Made by a program: the position numbers and the translations under genes
From: Chroococcidiopsidaceae cyanobacterium YX2bin18
GTDB taxonomy: Bacteria; Cyanobacteriota; Cyanobacteriia; Cyanobacteriales; Chroococcidiopsidaceae
Reading direction: 5' to 3'
Assembly (NCBI GenBank): GCA_030446505.1
Contig: JAUJND010000006.1
Coordinates: 22,748 to 86,747, forward strand
Length of the DNA stretch: 64,000 bases
Notes under the pieces: generated by a model
The model's input: only the letters and a program-made list of their open reading frames with translations
Told to the model about the DNA's origin: nothing
Database searches by the model: none
In this document: one piece after another, positions 30,033-41,806 of the stretch
Position numbering within the stretch: position 1 is the first letter of the stretch
Layout of the letters: each line of letters starts with the position of its first letter

Positions 30033-31091
30033 ATGACAATAGCAGTTGGACGCGAAGCGAGCGATAGAGGGTGGTTTGACGCTCTAGACGACTGGCTAAA
30101 GCGAGATAGATTCGTATTCGTAGGATGGTCAGGAATACTATTATTTCCCACAGCATACCTAGCACTAGGAGGATGGCTCACAGGAACAACATTTGCAAGT
30201 TCCTGGTACAGCCATGGGATAGCGTCATCCTACCTAGAAGGGTGTAACTTCTTAACAGTAGCAGTGAGTACCCCAGGAAACAGCATGGGACACTCACTAC
30301 TATTTTTGTGGGGACCAGAAGCGCAATGGGACTTCACAAGGTGGGTACAGCTAGGGGGATTGTGGACATTTGTTGCTTTGCACGGCGCATTTGCCCTGAT
30401 TGGATTCATGCTGCGGCAATTTGAAATTGCCAGATTAGTAGGCATCAGACCATACAACGCCTTGGCATTTAGTGCGCCAATCGCCGTATTCGTGAGTGTG
30501 TTCTTAATGTACCCACTCGGACAATCAGGGTGGTTTTTTGCCCCCAGCTTTGGCGTAGCAGCAATCTTCCGCTTCTTACTATTCTTCCAAGGATTCCACA
30601 ACTGGACACTCAACCCGTTCCACATGATGGGAGTAGCAGGAGTGTTAGGCGGCGCATTACTGTGCGCGATTCATGGAGCAACAGTAGAAAACACGCTATT
30701 TGAAGACGGGGATGCCTCAAATACATTTCGCGCCTTCAACCCGACGCAAGCAGAAGAAACATATTCAATGGTGACAGCAAACAGGTTCTGGTCACAGATA
30801 TTTGGGATTGCTTTTTCCAACAAGCGCTGGTTGCACTTCTTTATGCTGTTTGTGCCTGTGACTGGCTTATGGATGAGTGCCGTAGGCGTAGTTGGGTTAG
30901 CGCTTAACTTGCGGGCTTACGACTTTGTATCCCAAGAGTTGCGGGCTGCGGAAGACCCAGAGTTTGAGACGTTTTACACAAAAAATATTCTCTTAAATGA
31001 GGGCATCCGTGCTTGGATGGCTCCTCAAGATCAACCCCACGAGCAATTCCAATTCCCTGAGGAGGTCCTACCCCGTGGAAACGCCTTATAA
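30033..31091 (+). CDS. psbD: Photosystem II D2 protein
   Basis: D2 is one of the two reaction-centre core subunits of photosystem II and binds pheophytin, plastoquinone QA and the non-haem iron. The 352-aa protein starts [38 protein letters not shown] and has the family helices. Iron/quinone-site histidines lie in [28 protein letters not shown] and [18 protein letters not shown]. It ends [24 protein letters not shown], the usual D2 C terminus. Codon positions 4-12 differ slightly from the common APAERGW version. The gene overlaps psbC by 17 bases, the classical arrangement. Frame and length are normal. Confidence 0.98.
   Translation: MTIAVGREASDRGWFDALDDWLKRDRFVFVGWSGILLFPTAYLALGGWLTGTTFASSWYSHGIASSYLEGCNFLTVAVSTPGNSMGHSLLFLWGPEAQWDFTRWVQLGGLWTFVALHGAFALIGFMLRQFEIARLVGIRPYNALAFSAPIAVFVSVFLMYPLGQSGWFFAPSFGVAAIFRFLLFFQGFHNWTLNPFHMMGVAGVLGGALLCAIHGATVENTLFEDGDASNTFRAFNPTQAEETYSMVTANRFWSQIFGIAFSNKRWLHFFMLFVPVTGLWMSAVGVVGLALNLRAYDFVSQELRAAEDPEFETFYTKNILLNEGIRAWMAPQDQPHEQFQFPEEVLPRGNAL
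31059..31066 (+). promoter_or_regulatory. Shine-Dalgarno deciding the psbC GTG start
   Basis: GAGGAGGT lies inside the end of psbD, eight bases before GTG 31075. It supports the short psbC start over the in-frame methionine 26 codons upstream, which lies within psbD. Confidence 0.8.
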
Positions 31092-32478
31092 TGCCCCTTT
31101 TGGTAATAGTTCCCTTGCCCTAGGCGGCGGTCGCGACCAAGAGTCATCTGGTTTTGCCTGGTGGTCTGGTAATGCCCGTTTAATTAACTTATCTGGTAAA
31201 CTGCTTGGTGCTCACGTTGCCCATTCCGGTTTAATTGTATTTTGGGCTGGAGCGATGACTTTATTTGAAGTCGCTCACTTCATCCCGGAAAAGCCGATGT
31301 ACGAACAGGGCTTGATTCTGTTACCTCACCTTGCAGCTCAAGGTTGGGGTGTTGGTCCTGGTGGTGAAGTGATTAACATCTTCCCCTATTTTGTTGTCGG
31401 TGTGCTGCACTTGATTTCCTCAGCAGTGCTAGGCTTCGGTGGTATTTACCATGCAGTTCGGGGTCCCGAAACCTTAGAAGAGTACTCTGGCTTCTTTGGT
31501 TACGACTGGAAAGACAAGAATAAGATGACCAGTATCATTGGTTATCACCTAATCATCTTGGGTTGTGGTGCGCTGCTACTAGTGATCAAGGCTATGTTCT
31601 TTGGCGGCTTGTATGACACCTGGGCGCCTGGTGGTGGTGATGTTCGCGTCATTACTAACCCGACGCTTAACCCAGCTACGATCTTCGGTTATGTGGCGAA
31701 GTCTCCCTTCGGTGGTGAAGGTTCAATTGTCAGCGTTGATAACCTGGAAGACGTAGTTGGCGGTCATATTTGGGTTGCCTTGCTGCTGATTACTGGCGGT
31801 ATTTTCCACGTTGTTACTAAGCCTTTTGCTTGGGCGCGTCGCGGCTTCATCTGGTCGGGAGAAGCTTACTTGTCGTATAGCTTAGGCGCTGTGTCGCTAA
31901 TGGCGTTTATTGCAACTTGCTTCGTTTGGTTTAATAACACTGTATATCCGAGCGAATTTTACGGTCCTACAGGTCCAGAAGCGTCTCAAGCTCAGGCTTT
32001 GACCTTCTTGATTCGGGACCAGCGCTTGGGTGCGAACGTTGGTTCTGCTCAAGGTCCAACAGGTCTAGGTAAATATCTGATGCGATCGCCCACTGGTGAA
32101 ATCATTTTTGGTGGTGAGACGATGCGCTTTTGGGATGTCCGCGCTCCTTGGCTAGAGCCGTTACGCGGTCCCAATGGTCTCGATTTAGACAAGATTAAGA
32201 ACGATATTCAGCCTTGGCAAGCTCGCCGTGCGGCTGAGTACATGACTCATGCTCCTCTGGGTTCTATTAATTCAGTAGGTGGTGTGGCTACGGAGATTAA
32301 CTCGTTTAACTATGTATCTCCGCGGTCTTGGTTGTCTTCCTTTCACTTTGTCATGGCGTTCTTATTCCTGGTTGGTCACTTGTGGCACGCGGGTCGCGCC
32401 CGTGCGGCAGTTGCTGGCTTTGAAAGAGGAATCAACCGTGAAAGTGAGCCTGTAATGGCTATGGGTGAACTTGACTAA
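31075..32478 (+). CDS. psbC: Photosystem II CP43 chlorophyll protein
   Basis: CP43 is the core antenna subunit of photosystem II and contributes a ligand to the manganese cluster. The chosen start is GTG 31075 ([10 protein letters not shown]), inside psbD and after a strong ribosome site; this gives 467 aa, normal for the family. Conserved segments include [35 protein letters not shown] (histidines for chlorophyll), [13 protein letters not shown], the large lumenal loop with [25 protein letters not shown] (Glu and Arg next to the Mn cluster) and [24 protein letters not shown]. It is co-transcribed and probably translationally coupled with psbD; a terminator follows. Confidence 0.98.
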   Translation: METPYNAPFGNSSLALGGGRDQESSGFAWWSGNARLINLSGKLLGAHVAHSGLIVFWAGAMTLFEVAHFIPEKPMYEQGLILLPHLAAQGWGVGPGGEVINIFPYFVVGVLHLISSAVLGFGGIYHAVRGPETLEEYSGFFGYDWKDKNKMTSIIGYHLIILGCGALLLVIKAMFFGGLYDTWAPGGGDVRVITNPTLNPATIFGYVAKSPFGGEGSIVSVDNLEDVVGGHIWVALLLITGGIFHVVTKPFAWARRGFIWSGEAYLSYSLGAVSLMAFIATCFVWFNNTVYPSEFYGPTGPEASQAQALTFLIRDQRLGANVGSAQGPTGLGKYLMRSPTGEIIFGGETMRFWDVRAPWLEPLRGPNGLDLDKIKNDIQPWQARRAAEYMTHAPLGSINSVGGVATEINSFNYVSPRSWLSSFHFVMAFLFLVGHLWHAGRARAAVAGFERGINRESEPVMAMGELD

Positions 32479-32514
32479 GTAAGATTGGTTCCGTTGTTAC
32501 TGAGATTACTTTAC

Positions 32515-32548
32515 AGGCTCCTGGGTGAAATCAGGAGCCTTTCTTTTA
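32515..32548 (+). terminator. Intrinsic terminator of psbD-psbC
   Basis: A 9-bp stem, AGGCTCCTG and CAGGAGCCT, with an 8-base loop is followed by TTCTTTT. It begins 37 bases after the psbC stop. Confidence 0.88.
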
Positions 32549-32781
32549 AAATAAATCTTTAGGATTTATCTATTTAAAAAGCTTTTAATTAGCATGAGCA
32601 TTAGCATTGCTACAGGCAATGAAGTTTTCTAATCTAGATGAATATATATGCAGTTGCTATGTGACATAATGTGCTGTGGAGCAGAGAGTGAGCGGGTATA
32701 AGCAATAAGATTATGCAAATATCTTTATTAAGCACTCCGACAGCGACTGCAAAACCATAAATTCCATGAGTTCTAAGAACC

Positions 32782-32967
32782 ATGAGCGACTCTAATCTTA
32801 CAGATTCCCTGGAATGGTTACCTGAAGCTAAGGTTAAGCTGAAGAATATTCCTTTTTTTGTCCGTGCTCAAGCTAAAGCGCGGATTGAGCAGCTGGCTCG
32901 TGCAGCTGATCTAGAAGTTGTAACAGTGGAGTTAGTTGAGCAAGCAAGATCTGAGTTTGGACAATAA
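32782..32967 (+). CDS. Orphan PCP_red domain protein
   Basis: This 61-aa protein reads [52 protein letters not shown]. This is the small PCP_red domain, otherwise found at the C terminus of ChlB, a subunit of the dark-operative protochlorophyllide reductase. Here it stands alone. Free-standing copies occur in cyanobacteria, but their role is not established to my knowledge. The position downstream of psbD-psbC fits a link with chlorophyll or photosystem biology, as inference. The start ATG is at 32782, without a strong ribosome site. Confidence 0.8.
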   Translation: MSDSNLTDSLEWLPEAKVKLKNIPFFVRAQAKARIEQLARAADLEVVTVELVEQARSEFGQ

Positions 32968-33321
32968 GTAATTTTTCTGGCACTTAGGTAGCCTAAAGTT
33001 TCTCAAATTACGGGATGTTTAACAAGAGCTTTCTTACTGTTGAGCTAACAATAAAAACAGACTAGCATATGCTTAGTTTCAGTGTTGGTAGCCGCATTGC
33101 GGGCTTGGTAAGCGATTCCCTGATTAATTAAGTTATCTGGCAAGCAAAATGAGCCAATCTAACTATAGGGATATTTGAACTTATACTCACTCAAAACGGC
33201 TACCAAAAAGTAATGGCATATAATACTGCAACTAAGCCTTAGACAATAAAAGTCTGGCAATCCCTATCAGATACTGGCGTGGATATTATCCGCCAACAGA
33301 TACCTCTATTAACCTCATCAC
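32968..33321. other. Intergenic gap
   Basis: No gene longer than a few codons is visible on either strand. The sequence is AT-rich and without a clear hairpin. It separates the PCP_red gene from the convergent VWA gene. Confidence 0.5.
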
Positions 33322-33996
33322 TTAAACTGCTCCCCATCCAGGCGGTGGTAGCGCTACTTGATCATCTGGTTTGGATTGAGAAACTCTCTGCATACTAGCT
33401 GAGAGCCAGATAAACATCTCCTGAAAGTTCAGACCTCTTAATTTCAGAGGGCTACGCACAACAATTTGGCTTAAGCGTGTCATGTCAGCGTCCTCCACAC
33501 CTACCGCAAAAAAGGCAACGCGCTTATTAGCCTCATCGTTTTTGATCCGCTGTGTTGCCTGCAATATAATGTCATCCATCTCTCCCTGGGGTTCGCCATC
33601 TGTAATCAAAAACACCCAAGGACGATAGTAATTTACCCCATTAGTACGATACTGCTGTTTACGAGCTTCAATCATATCTAAGCCTGTGTGAATCGCAGAA
33701 CCCATGTGTGTCAGACCTTGAGCTATTAGTGTCGGTGGCTCAAACTGATCCGCTGTGACAAAGTCCTGAGCCACATTCACTTCAAAGTTAAATGTGACAA
33801 TTGCAACCTCTACTCGCTTCTTAGCAAGGTTGTCTCGATTTAATTCCTCTTTAAATGTTTGTAGACCTTTATTTAGAGCATCAATTGGTGCGCCGTTCAT
33901 AGAACCAGAGGTGTCTAGCAGCAAGACACACGGACAACGTGGTTCTGGATTTTCGGCAAATTCAACAGCATCTTCAAGTTTCAAAATTTCAGGCAT
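33322..33996 (-). CDS. VWA domain protein (TerY-like)
   Basis: This 224-aa protein consists almost only of a von Willebrand factor A domain. The metal-ion-dependent adhesion site is complete: DTSGSM near residue 22 (DxSxS), the Thr in GLTHMGSAIH and the Asp in FLITDGEPQGEMDD. The start at 33996 (MPEILKLEDAVEFAENPEPRCP) places the domain at the usual distance. Similar stand-alone VWA proteins (TerY, YfbK group) work with phosphatases, kinases or ATPases in stress responses, but none is adjacent here. It lies 220 bp downstream of the SWIM gene on the same strand and may belong to that cluster. Confidence 0.88.
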   Translation of the reverse strand: MPEILKLEDAVEFAENPEPRCPCVLLLDTSGSMNGAPIDALNKGLQTFKEELNRDNLAKKRVEVAIVTFNFEVNVAQDFVTADQFEPPTLIAQGLTHMGSAIHTGLDMIEARKQQYRTNGVNYYRPWVFLITDGEPQGEMDDIILQATQRIKNDEANKRVAFFAVGVEDADMTRLSQIVVRSPLKLRGLNFQEMFIWLSASMQRVSQSKPDDQVALPPPGWGAV

Positions 33997-34218
33997 GGCT
34001 TTGGGAATTAGTATTAAAATTATCAGTTTAGTAAACTTAGCATTTACAACCAAGGAAGTGATTCACAGGTAAAAACACTCTTCTAATCATGCTCTCAATC
34101 AGCAATAGGTACACCACCAATGTTGGCAAAATCAGCATAGACAATTAGTACGGGCGTAGATACTTTGCAGCTGCCGTAAGATATCGCACTTCCTGACAAT
34201 AATCGCATCTCAACCAAC

Positions 34219-35094
34219 TTAACTCGCTTCTATACTCATTGCGGCGATTACAGCCTGCTGGCTAACTTGTTTGTATACAGTATTTAAATATTGCATCACT
34301 ATTTCAGACGAAGTTAAATGTGAATTGGAAGTCTCAGTTGCATCTAATGGCAGCGGGATTGGTCCCAAAACATCTAAAATCGTTTCACTAGTAGATGGAG
34401 CAATTACAACAAGTGCCGACTCTAGTGGCTCGTTATATTGCCAGAAAGAGTCAATTTTTAGAGATTGTTTGGTGTTTGCTAGCTCATTTACGGGGGGGCT
34501 TTCGTCGGTACGAACTGACGTTTGGTGCTCGGTATCAGATTCAAGGTTAGGAGCCTTAATGTTTAAGCGTAACTCACGTAAAGCAGCAATAATTTGATCT
34601 TTAGTGCGACCGCGTAATTGAAATAGAACAAAGGGATCTTCACTAAAGCGATCGCCCAGTTGATAATAAATTGCCCCAACGTGCTTACAGGGATTAGCTT
34701 TATCTGGACAAGAGCATTTGCTCCGAATGTCAGCCAGCGTGAAGGGAAATAGCGACAAACCATTCGCCGTAAACACTTCTTCGATGTTCGGCGGCATTTC
34801 CCCTGCCAGTAGCTTCGCCGCAAATATTGCTCGCTGGGACATAGTTTCAATCACATAAGCCCACTGCTCATCAGTAAATGGTTCAAGAAATAGAGAAACT
34901 TGATACGGTTCTGGTTCCGTACCCTGCACATCAGCCAGTACCTTAGCACCTTTAAACTCAATACTAAGGACATTTCCCTGACGTGCATAGTTACGCGCAC
35001 GTTCTAAACGCTTCTTAAAGCGATAGGAATCTAACAAATCTAGCCATCGTTGCGCCCACCATTCTCGGCTTGCCTGAACATGAGAATTTGTCAT
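34219..35094 (-). CDS. SWIM zinc finger protein
   Basis: This 291-aa protein has a SWIM zinc finger near residues 125-155: SKCSCPDKANPCKHVGAIYYQL (CxC...CxH), a DNA- or protein-binding module. The upstream region (WWAQRWLDLLDSYRFKKRLERARNYARQGNVLSIEF) is typical of the family in cyanobacteria. The C-terminal third is low in recognisable motifs. Its ATG directly follows the stop of the SNF2 helicase gene with no intervening base, so the two are translationally coupled. SWIM and SNF2 proteins are paired in many bacteria; the function is probably in chromosome or repair transactions, but this is not established. Confidence 0.88.
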   Translation of the reverse strand: MTNSHVQASREWWAQRWLDLLDSYRFKKRLERARNYARQGNVLSIEFKGAKVLADVQGTEPEPYQVSLFLEPFTDEQWAYVIETMSQRAIFAAKLLAGEMPPNIEEVFTANGLSLFPFTLADIRSKCSCPDKANPCKHVGAIYYQLGDRFSEDPFVLFQLRGRTKDQIIAALRELRLNIKAPNLESDTEHQTSVRTDESPPVNELANTKQSLKIDSFWQYNEPLESALVVIAPSTSETILDVLGPIPLPLDATETSNSHLTSSEIVMQYLNTVYKQVSQQAVIAAMSIEAS

Positions 35095-38000
35095 TTAAGC
35101 CTCTTCAATTACAGCATTGCGATCAAGTACTAGTAAGTTCCTCAGTTGATCTGTATCTAGTTCAGTCAACCACTCCTCGCCACCACCCACGACTTGTTCA
35201 GCTAGCGCTTTTTTACTTTCAATCATTTCGTGAATTTTTTCTTCTAGGGTTCCCGTGCAGACAAATTTATGCACCTGGACGTTGCGAGTTTGCCCAATAC
35301 GAAAGACACGATCAGTAGCTTGATTTTCTACTGCTGGATTCCACCAGCGATCAAAGTGGAAGACATGGTTAGCCCGTGTTAAATTAAGCCCTACACCGCC
35401 AGCCTTTAGAGAAAGAATCATGATTGGTGGACCTTGGGGATCATGCTGAAAACGAGCAATCATTTCCTCGCGTTGTTTTTTGCTGGTGCTGCCATACAAA
35501 AATAAAATTTCTCGACTCAGATGTTGCTCCAAATAAGGTTTAAGCAGCTTACCCCACTCGGCAAATTGCGTGAAAATTAAAGCGCGTCCTGCGCCAGCAG
35601 CGCCTTCTGCATCGCCTTCTGCTAAAGCTTCTTCTAGCATTTCCTCTAGACGCTGTAGTTTACCAGAGCGCTGTGCTTGAAGTGTAGCTTCTTTTAAATA
35701 TTGCGCTGGGTGATTGCAGACTTGTTTTAGCTTCACAAGTAGAGCCAAAATCATCCCCCGACGTTGCAAACCGGAAGCCGACTCAATTTCAGCTAAAGAT
35801 TCCTCAACTAAGCGTTGATACAGTGTTGCCTGTGCAGCACTAAGCCCACAAAATACTGTCATTTCCTGCTTTTCTGGCAAGTCTTGAATAATGTCGCGGT
35901 CAGTTTTAAGACGGCGCAGAATAAAGGGTTGGACAAGCGATCGCAATGTCTGCAATGAAGCCGCATCCCCATATTTCTCAATTGGCATGGCAAACCGACG
36001 CTGAAAAAATTGGCGCGAACCCAAATACCCCGGATTCAAAAAATCCAAAATTGACCACAGTTCTTGCAGCCTGTTTTCTACTGGTGTCCCAGTCAGCGCC
36101 ACCCGAAATGACGATTGGATCTGCCGTACCGCTTGTGACTGCTTCGCCTCGGAATTTTTAACATTTTGGGCTTCATCTAATACCACTGTATGCCAGGAAA
36201 TGCTTTGCAGTGATTTCAGATCTCGGTGAATCAGAGCGTAACTTGTAATTACCAAATCATGACCTTTAACTGCTTGAATAAACTCCTTACCTTTAGGGCG
36301 CTTATCTCCGTGGTGCAGCAAAACTTTGAGCGTCGGACCAAATTTTTTAACTTCTCGCTCCCAGTTACCTAGTACAGAAGTTGGACAAACTAGCAGCGTT
36401 GGTTGTTCCAATCCTCCCTGCTCTTTGAGATACAGCATAAAAGCGATGAACTGAATTGTTTTTCCCAATCCCATATCATCCGCCAGACACGCTCCTAATC
36501 CCCAGCGTTCTAGAAATGATAGCCAAGCGACTCCCCGCTCTTGATAAGGTCGTAGGCTGCCCTGAAAACTCGCTGGCGCGGGCATGGGCGCGATCGCAGT
36601 ATTGTTTGTTAAAGTTGCCATCAACTCTTGGATTGCACCTGTTGCTTCAAAGCTGACGACTGGGAGTTTTTCAATTACTTGAGTGTCCCCCGTCGCTAGC
36701 CGCAGGGCATCTTCCAACGAAAGCGCCAGCTTGTCCTTACGCGCAGCAAAGAATGCTTGCGCTGTTTTTATATCTTGCGATCGCAGTTCCACCCACTCGC
36801 CATAAAATTCTACTAAATGGCTATTTATCTTCACGAATAGGTCAAACTCTGCCTGTGATAGCGTTTGTCCACCAATCTCTAATTTCCACTAGCGAAGTTC
36901 AACAAACTCTGCAAACCTAAACGATTCTGTGTTTGTTCTGTGTCTGGGCGGCGATTTTTAAGCCTAAGCGGTTCGCCCATCCTTCACGGTTTGCCAAACT
37001 AGGAGGTAAAACCACCCCTAAGCCACTATCTTCAAAGCGCGGGGCAACTGACTTTAAAAACTCATACGCTTGGAGTGGGGTCAGGTGACAGAATTGGGGG
37101 TACTGTGTCTCTAAGCTTGGAGCAATTTGGGCATACAGCCTGGAAGCTAACCCTAAACCTCGAAGTAAACTTTCTTGCGGCTGCTCAATCGTCCGATTTC
37201 GATAAACCCAGCGTTCAACTGGGTGGTTCCAAATCGTTGCTGCATCTACTAAAAATTCTGGATCATTAGCTGCTTGTAAAAAGTATGCCAAAGTCCAATT
37301 ACTTTGCTGCGGTGTGGGAGGATCAAGGTAAAAACAGGTGTGAAAAAGACTCTGCCCATTCAGTTGATATTGCAGCGGTGCAATCCAGGAGCTAAGCGAT
37401 GACTCCAGGCGTTCCATACCATTAGCTAGCTTAACAGTATTAGAGTCAGTCGCTGAAAGCCCTTCTAGCCACTCCCGAACCGAGAGATTGCCCTGGTATA
37501 TTATTGCTAATTGATGCTCGTACCTGGGCATCTATTGTGCTATTTAGAAATCCCAGTAATAATTCTTGCGGTTGCAGCGGTAAATCGACTGCCAATGATG
37601 TTTGATCAATCCCTGCTGTTTCCTGCTGATAGGTACGGCAAGCGGCGGGCATCGCTGGGCAAATTTTTCAGACGCGAACTGTTCACGGCGCTGTCTAAGA
37701 GCGATCGCCAGTTAGCAACGATACTATCTGTTTGTCGCTCCAATGTAGGCAAAAATTTACCCCGACTCAACAGATCTAAACTCCAACGCGCGCGATTTGC
37801 GACCAAAAGCGTAAATCTCCCCCAAAAAGGAATCCGCCTTATTAGCAGCGCCTAATGGTAGAGAAGTCAGAAATTTCATTGCTAAAAGTGGTTCTAGACA
37901 GATACCCTCAACTTGCCAGGGTTGGAGTAAGTAAGTTTGTTCTGTTGCTGATGCTAATGAAGCAGAATGTATAGGATACATCACTGTCCCTGCCTTATCC

Positions 38001-38333
38001 TCCAAAATGTGAGTTGGTAAGGCAATTACTTGGGATTGTGTTCGTGTAGCTTTTCCGGTAGATTGCGTCGTGTCGTTTTGCGTTGCCTGGGGCGCGTTTC
38101 TATCTTTACGGGTGCGTCCAACTGGAACGGCATCAAATAATCTTAGTGTGCTAATTGGCAAGTTTTGCGAACGTAACCACTCCACCAATTCATCTGGGTG
38201 CCATTCCTAATGGATACATAAATACATCTACCAAGGAAGGTGATTCAGGTGTCAATAAACGCCAAGTTTCTCCCCAAATAAATAAACAACCACTCTGATT
38301 TTGTTTTATCCAATTACCATGTACAATTGCCAT
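35095..38333 (-). pseudogene. SNF2 family DEAD/DEAH helicase, frameshifted in its N-terminal half
   Basis: The gene starts at ATG 38333 (MAIVHGNWIKQNQSGCLFIWGETW). The N-terminal SNF2-associated region (to about 36840) is broken by frame changes near 38195, 37790, 37510 and 36930-36850. The catalytic part from 36834 to 35095 is open: DDMGLGKTIQFIAF (Walker A), VVLDEAQNVKN (DEAQ box), ALTGTPVENRLQELW, SLKAGGVGLNLTRANHVFHFDRWWNPAVE and RVFRIGQTRNVQVHKF. The whole would be a Swi2/Snf2 ATPase of about 1075 aa that moves along double-stranded DNA. It joins directly to the SWIM gene. The clustering of shifts in the 5' half, with the ATPase part clean, is notable. Confidence 0.82.
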
Positions 38334-39203
38334 TTAAACTACTCAACTCTCGCAAAAATTAAAAACATAATCTTTCAAAGCATTAGTTAAGCTCAAAAAT
38401 AGATTATTTGTTCAAATTGAATTTTATTACTTGAAGCAAATAAGTATATTAGAGTAACTAACACGCAAATTAACTCAATAAAATTAATTAAATAATCAAC
38501 TAGTTATAAATTAACAAAAAGTATCTGCCTCTGCGGAAAATATTAAATAACAGCATAGTAATAGAACTAGATTAACTGCATCCTCAACAATAAAATCAGA
38601 TGACGTTATTAGACAATGTAATTATTCAAGGAAAACTTCATCTTCAAGAGCAATCTCTTGCTGAAGCAGAATTTGCTAATAACTCGGTTAAGACAGGGTG
38701 CATCTATCGTTACAGATAAAGATTCTAAAGCCCAATTGAAATAGGTTAAAGTCTGAGGCACTTTTATCTAAAACTAAACTTTCTCAGACCCTAGAGCCAT
38801 ATTTGTCATCCTACACTTGGGTTACGCATCTGTAATATTGATTAACAGTATTTAAGACTTTTGAGATCAATGTACCCTCGATTAGATTCTAAAGGCAAAA
38901 AACGGTCAAAGGAATCTAGAGAGCGATTATGGGGGAGGTTAATCAGGCGAATATGAGGTGGCAACATGGGACGGATTATTACTTAGTAAACACGCCGCCG
39001 CAACATCGCAATTACTTTATTGTCGTCTGTTCTAACTGTAGTCTAAAGACAAGGGCTGGAAACTTTTTCTGGGGCTAGGAGGATTTTTTTCTTTCTTTAG
39101 TCGCTAACTCATAGGTGAGACATCTACCTGAGGGCAGCAATAGCATATAAATGCTACGATTGCGAAAGAGAAAAAATAGTGATAAAGAAGGACAAAAAAC
39201 TGA
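38334..39203. other. 870-bp gap between the SNF2 helicase and pnp
   Basis: No convincing gene is visible. The first 250 bases are very AT-rich. A short reading near 38600 (LLDNVIIQGKLHLQEQSLAEAEFANN) might be a relic but has no family I know. The last part is the pnp leader; GAAGGAC before the pnp ATG at 39204 is its ribosome site. A structured RNA could be hidden here but I cannot show it. Confidence 0.45.
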
Positions 39204-41363
39204 ATGCAAGAGATTGATAGGTCAATATCCTTTGATGGACGGGATATTCGACTGAAAGTCGGCCTATTAGCTCCCCAGGCTGGTGGGTCTGTCTTGATGC
39301 AATCTGGGGATACAGCCTGTTTTAGTAAGCGCTACCCGCTCTAGTGGAAGAGAGGGTATTGATTTTCTGCCGCTGACTGTAGACTATGAAGAAAGACTCT
39401 ACGCAGTCGGTCGGATTCCAGGGGGATTTTTAAGGCGGGAAGGACGACCGCCAGAAAAAGCAATTCTCACGAGTCGTTTAATTGACCGTCCCCTGCGCCC
39501 CTTATTTCCGCAATGGCTGCGGGATGACCTGCAAATTATAGCAACAACCCTTTCAATGGATGAATTGGGTACCACCAGATGTCCTAGCGGTAACAGGCGC
39601 TTCCCTGGCGGTGCTACTGGCAAAAATTCCCTTCTTGGGACCAATGGCGGCAGTGCGGGTTGGTTTGGTAGGAGATGATTTTATTATCAATCCTACATAT
39701 GCTGAGATTGAAGCCGGAGAACTGGATCTAGTAGTAGCAGGCTCACCAGAAGGCGTGATTATGGTAGAGGCTGGAGCAAACCAGCTACCAGAACAAGACA
39801 TTATTGAAGCAATTGATTTTGGCTACGAAGCGGTACGGGACTTAATTGAAGCCCAAAGAAATTTGATAGCAGAAATGGGCATTGACATTGTCCAAGAAAC
39901 AGCACCAGAAGTAGATCTGACGCTGTTAAACTTTATGAGCGATCGCGCTACCGGATTCGGTTAAACAAATTTTGGCGCGATTTGAGCAGGACAAGAATAG
40001 TCGCGACGCAGCTTTAGATGCTGTGAAGTCAGAAATTGTCGCGGCGATCGCCGAACTACCAGAATCAGACCCGATCCGAGTTGCTACAATCGAAAACAGT
40101 AAAGCAGTTGGCAATAATTTCAAAGATTTGACTAAACAGCTTGATGCGCCGTCAAATCGTTGATGATAGTATTCGCGTTGATGGTCGTAAGCTGGATGAA
40201 GTACGACCTGTTTCTTGTCGCGTTGACCTGTTACCTAAACGAGTACATGGCAGCGGTTTATTTAACCGAGGACTAACCCAAGTCTTATCTGCTTGTACTT
40301 TAGGTACGCCAGGAGATGCCCAAAATCTGTTCGATGATCTGCAACTAGATCTTGAGAAAAAGCGTTACCTGCATCACTACAACTTCCCGCCGTACTCTGT
40401 GGGGAAACCAAGCCTTTACGCGCTGCTGGTCGCCGCGAAATCGGTCACGGTGCGTTGGCAGAAAGAGCTATCGTTCCCGTCCTGCCATCTAAAGAAAACT
40501 TCCCATACGTGATCCGGGTCGTGTCCGAAGTCCTTTCTTCTAATGGTTCTACCTCAATGGGTTCTGTCTGCGGTTCGACGCTGGCACTAATGGATGCTGG
40601 AGTGCCAATCACTAAACCTGTCAGCGCGGCAATGGGACTGATTAAAGAAGGGGATGAAATGCGTATCCTTACCGATATTCAGGGCATTGAAGACTTCTTG
40701 GGAGACATGGATTTCAAAGTTGCTGGAACGGATAGTGGGATTACCGCCTTGCAAATGGATATGAAGATTCCTGGTCTGCCGCTAGAAATTATTGCCAAAG
40801 CTATTGAACAAGCTCGTCCAGCGCGGTTGCACATTCTAGAGAAAATGCTCCAGACAATTGATAAACCGCGTACTGAGACGTCACCCTTTGCCCCGCGTCT
40901 TTTGACAATCAAGATTGATCCAGAATTAATTGGGATGATTATTGGACCCGGTGGTAAGACAATTAAGGGCATTACAGAAGAAACCGGAGCCAAAATTGAT
41001 ATTGAAGATGACGGCACGGTGACAATTTCTGCTGTGGATGAGAACAAGGCAAAGAAAGCACGTAATATCATACTCGGAATGACGCGGAAGTTAAACGAAG
41101 GCGATGTCTATGCTGGGAGAGTAACTCGCGTGATCCCGATTGGTGCATTTGTGGAATTTCTCCCTGGAAAGGAAGGAATGGTTCATATCTCTCAGCTAGC
41201 TGACTACCGAGTAGGCAAAGTTGAGGATGAAGTGGCGGTTGGTGATGAGGTAATTGTTAAAGTGCGAGAGATAGATAGCAAAGGGCGAATTAATCTGACA
41301 CGCTTGGGTATTCATCCTGAGCAAGCAACAGCTGCTCGTGAAGCAGCGGCAATTAATCGGTAA
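39204..41363 (+). pseudogene. pnp: Polynucleotide phosphorylase, several frameshifts
   Basis: PNPase degrades RNA from the 3' end using phosphate, and can add tails in cyanobacteria. The start is ATG 39204 ([20 protein letters not shown]). Frame changes occur near 39325, 39555, 39960, 40140 and 40405. The two RNase PH domains are nonetheless recognisable ([70 protein letters not shown]). The KH domain ([22 protein letters not shown]) and S1 domain ([31 protein letters not shown]) are intact at the end. The joined protein would be about 718 aa, normal. As the enzyme is important for growth, the shifts are most likely consensus errors. Confidence 0.88.
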
Positions 41364-41806
41364 CGTGAAATTTTGTTGAATTAATTGCAAATCTTAAATT
41401 AGTGGGGCAATGCCGATAGCAAGGGCAATGCCCTACAAACCTTTGCACTGTTGATTGATTAGCTTTGTTTTCAACTTTGCGCCAATAATGCTATTTTTGC
41501 TAGTTAGTATAGCGATTCCCATTGGAGTACAATTTGAATTTTTGCGGACTAACCGTCTCGGTATCAACTGCAACAAGTCATTCTGTTGAGGGTATTAAAA
41601 ACCGCAATAGAAAAAATTATTAGTTTTTTATTTTCACTTGGATAACTGTGGCATACCATTAGCTAACTTTTATTAAGCGATCGCCTGATGTTTAAATACT
41701 AAAATCAATCGCAACTCTTTAACCCTTAAAAAGATATATATTGTTTTTTTGACTGCGCCAATCTTAAAAACCTGACTGCAACGCTAAAGCAAGCACAAAT
41801 TTAAAT
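41364..41806. other. Intergenic gap
   Basis: No gene is visible. The decamer GGGCAATGCC appears twice near 41404 and 41423 as a direct repeat. The rest is AT-rich. Confidence 0.45.

Noticed and set aside
29981..30625. Minus-strand frames across psbD
   Set aside because: They are antisense to a highly conserved photosystem gene and have no features of their own.
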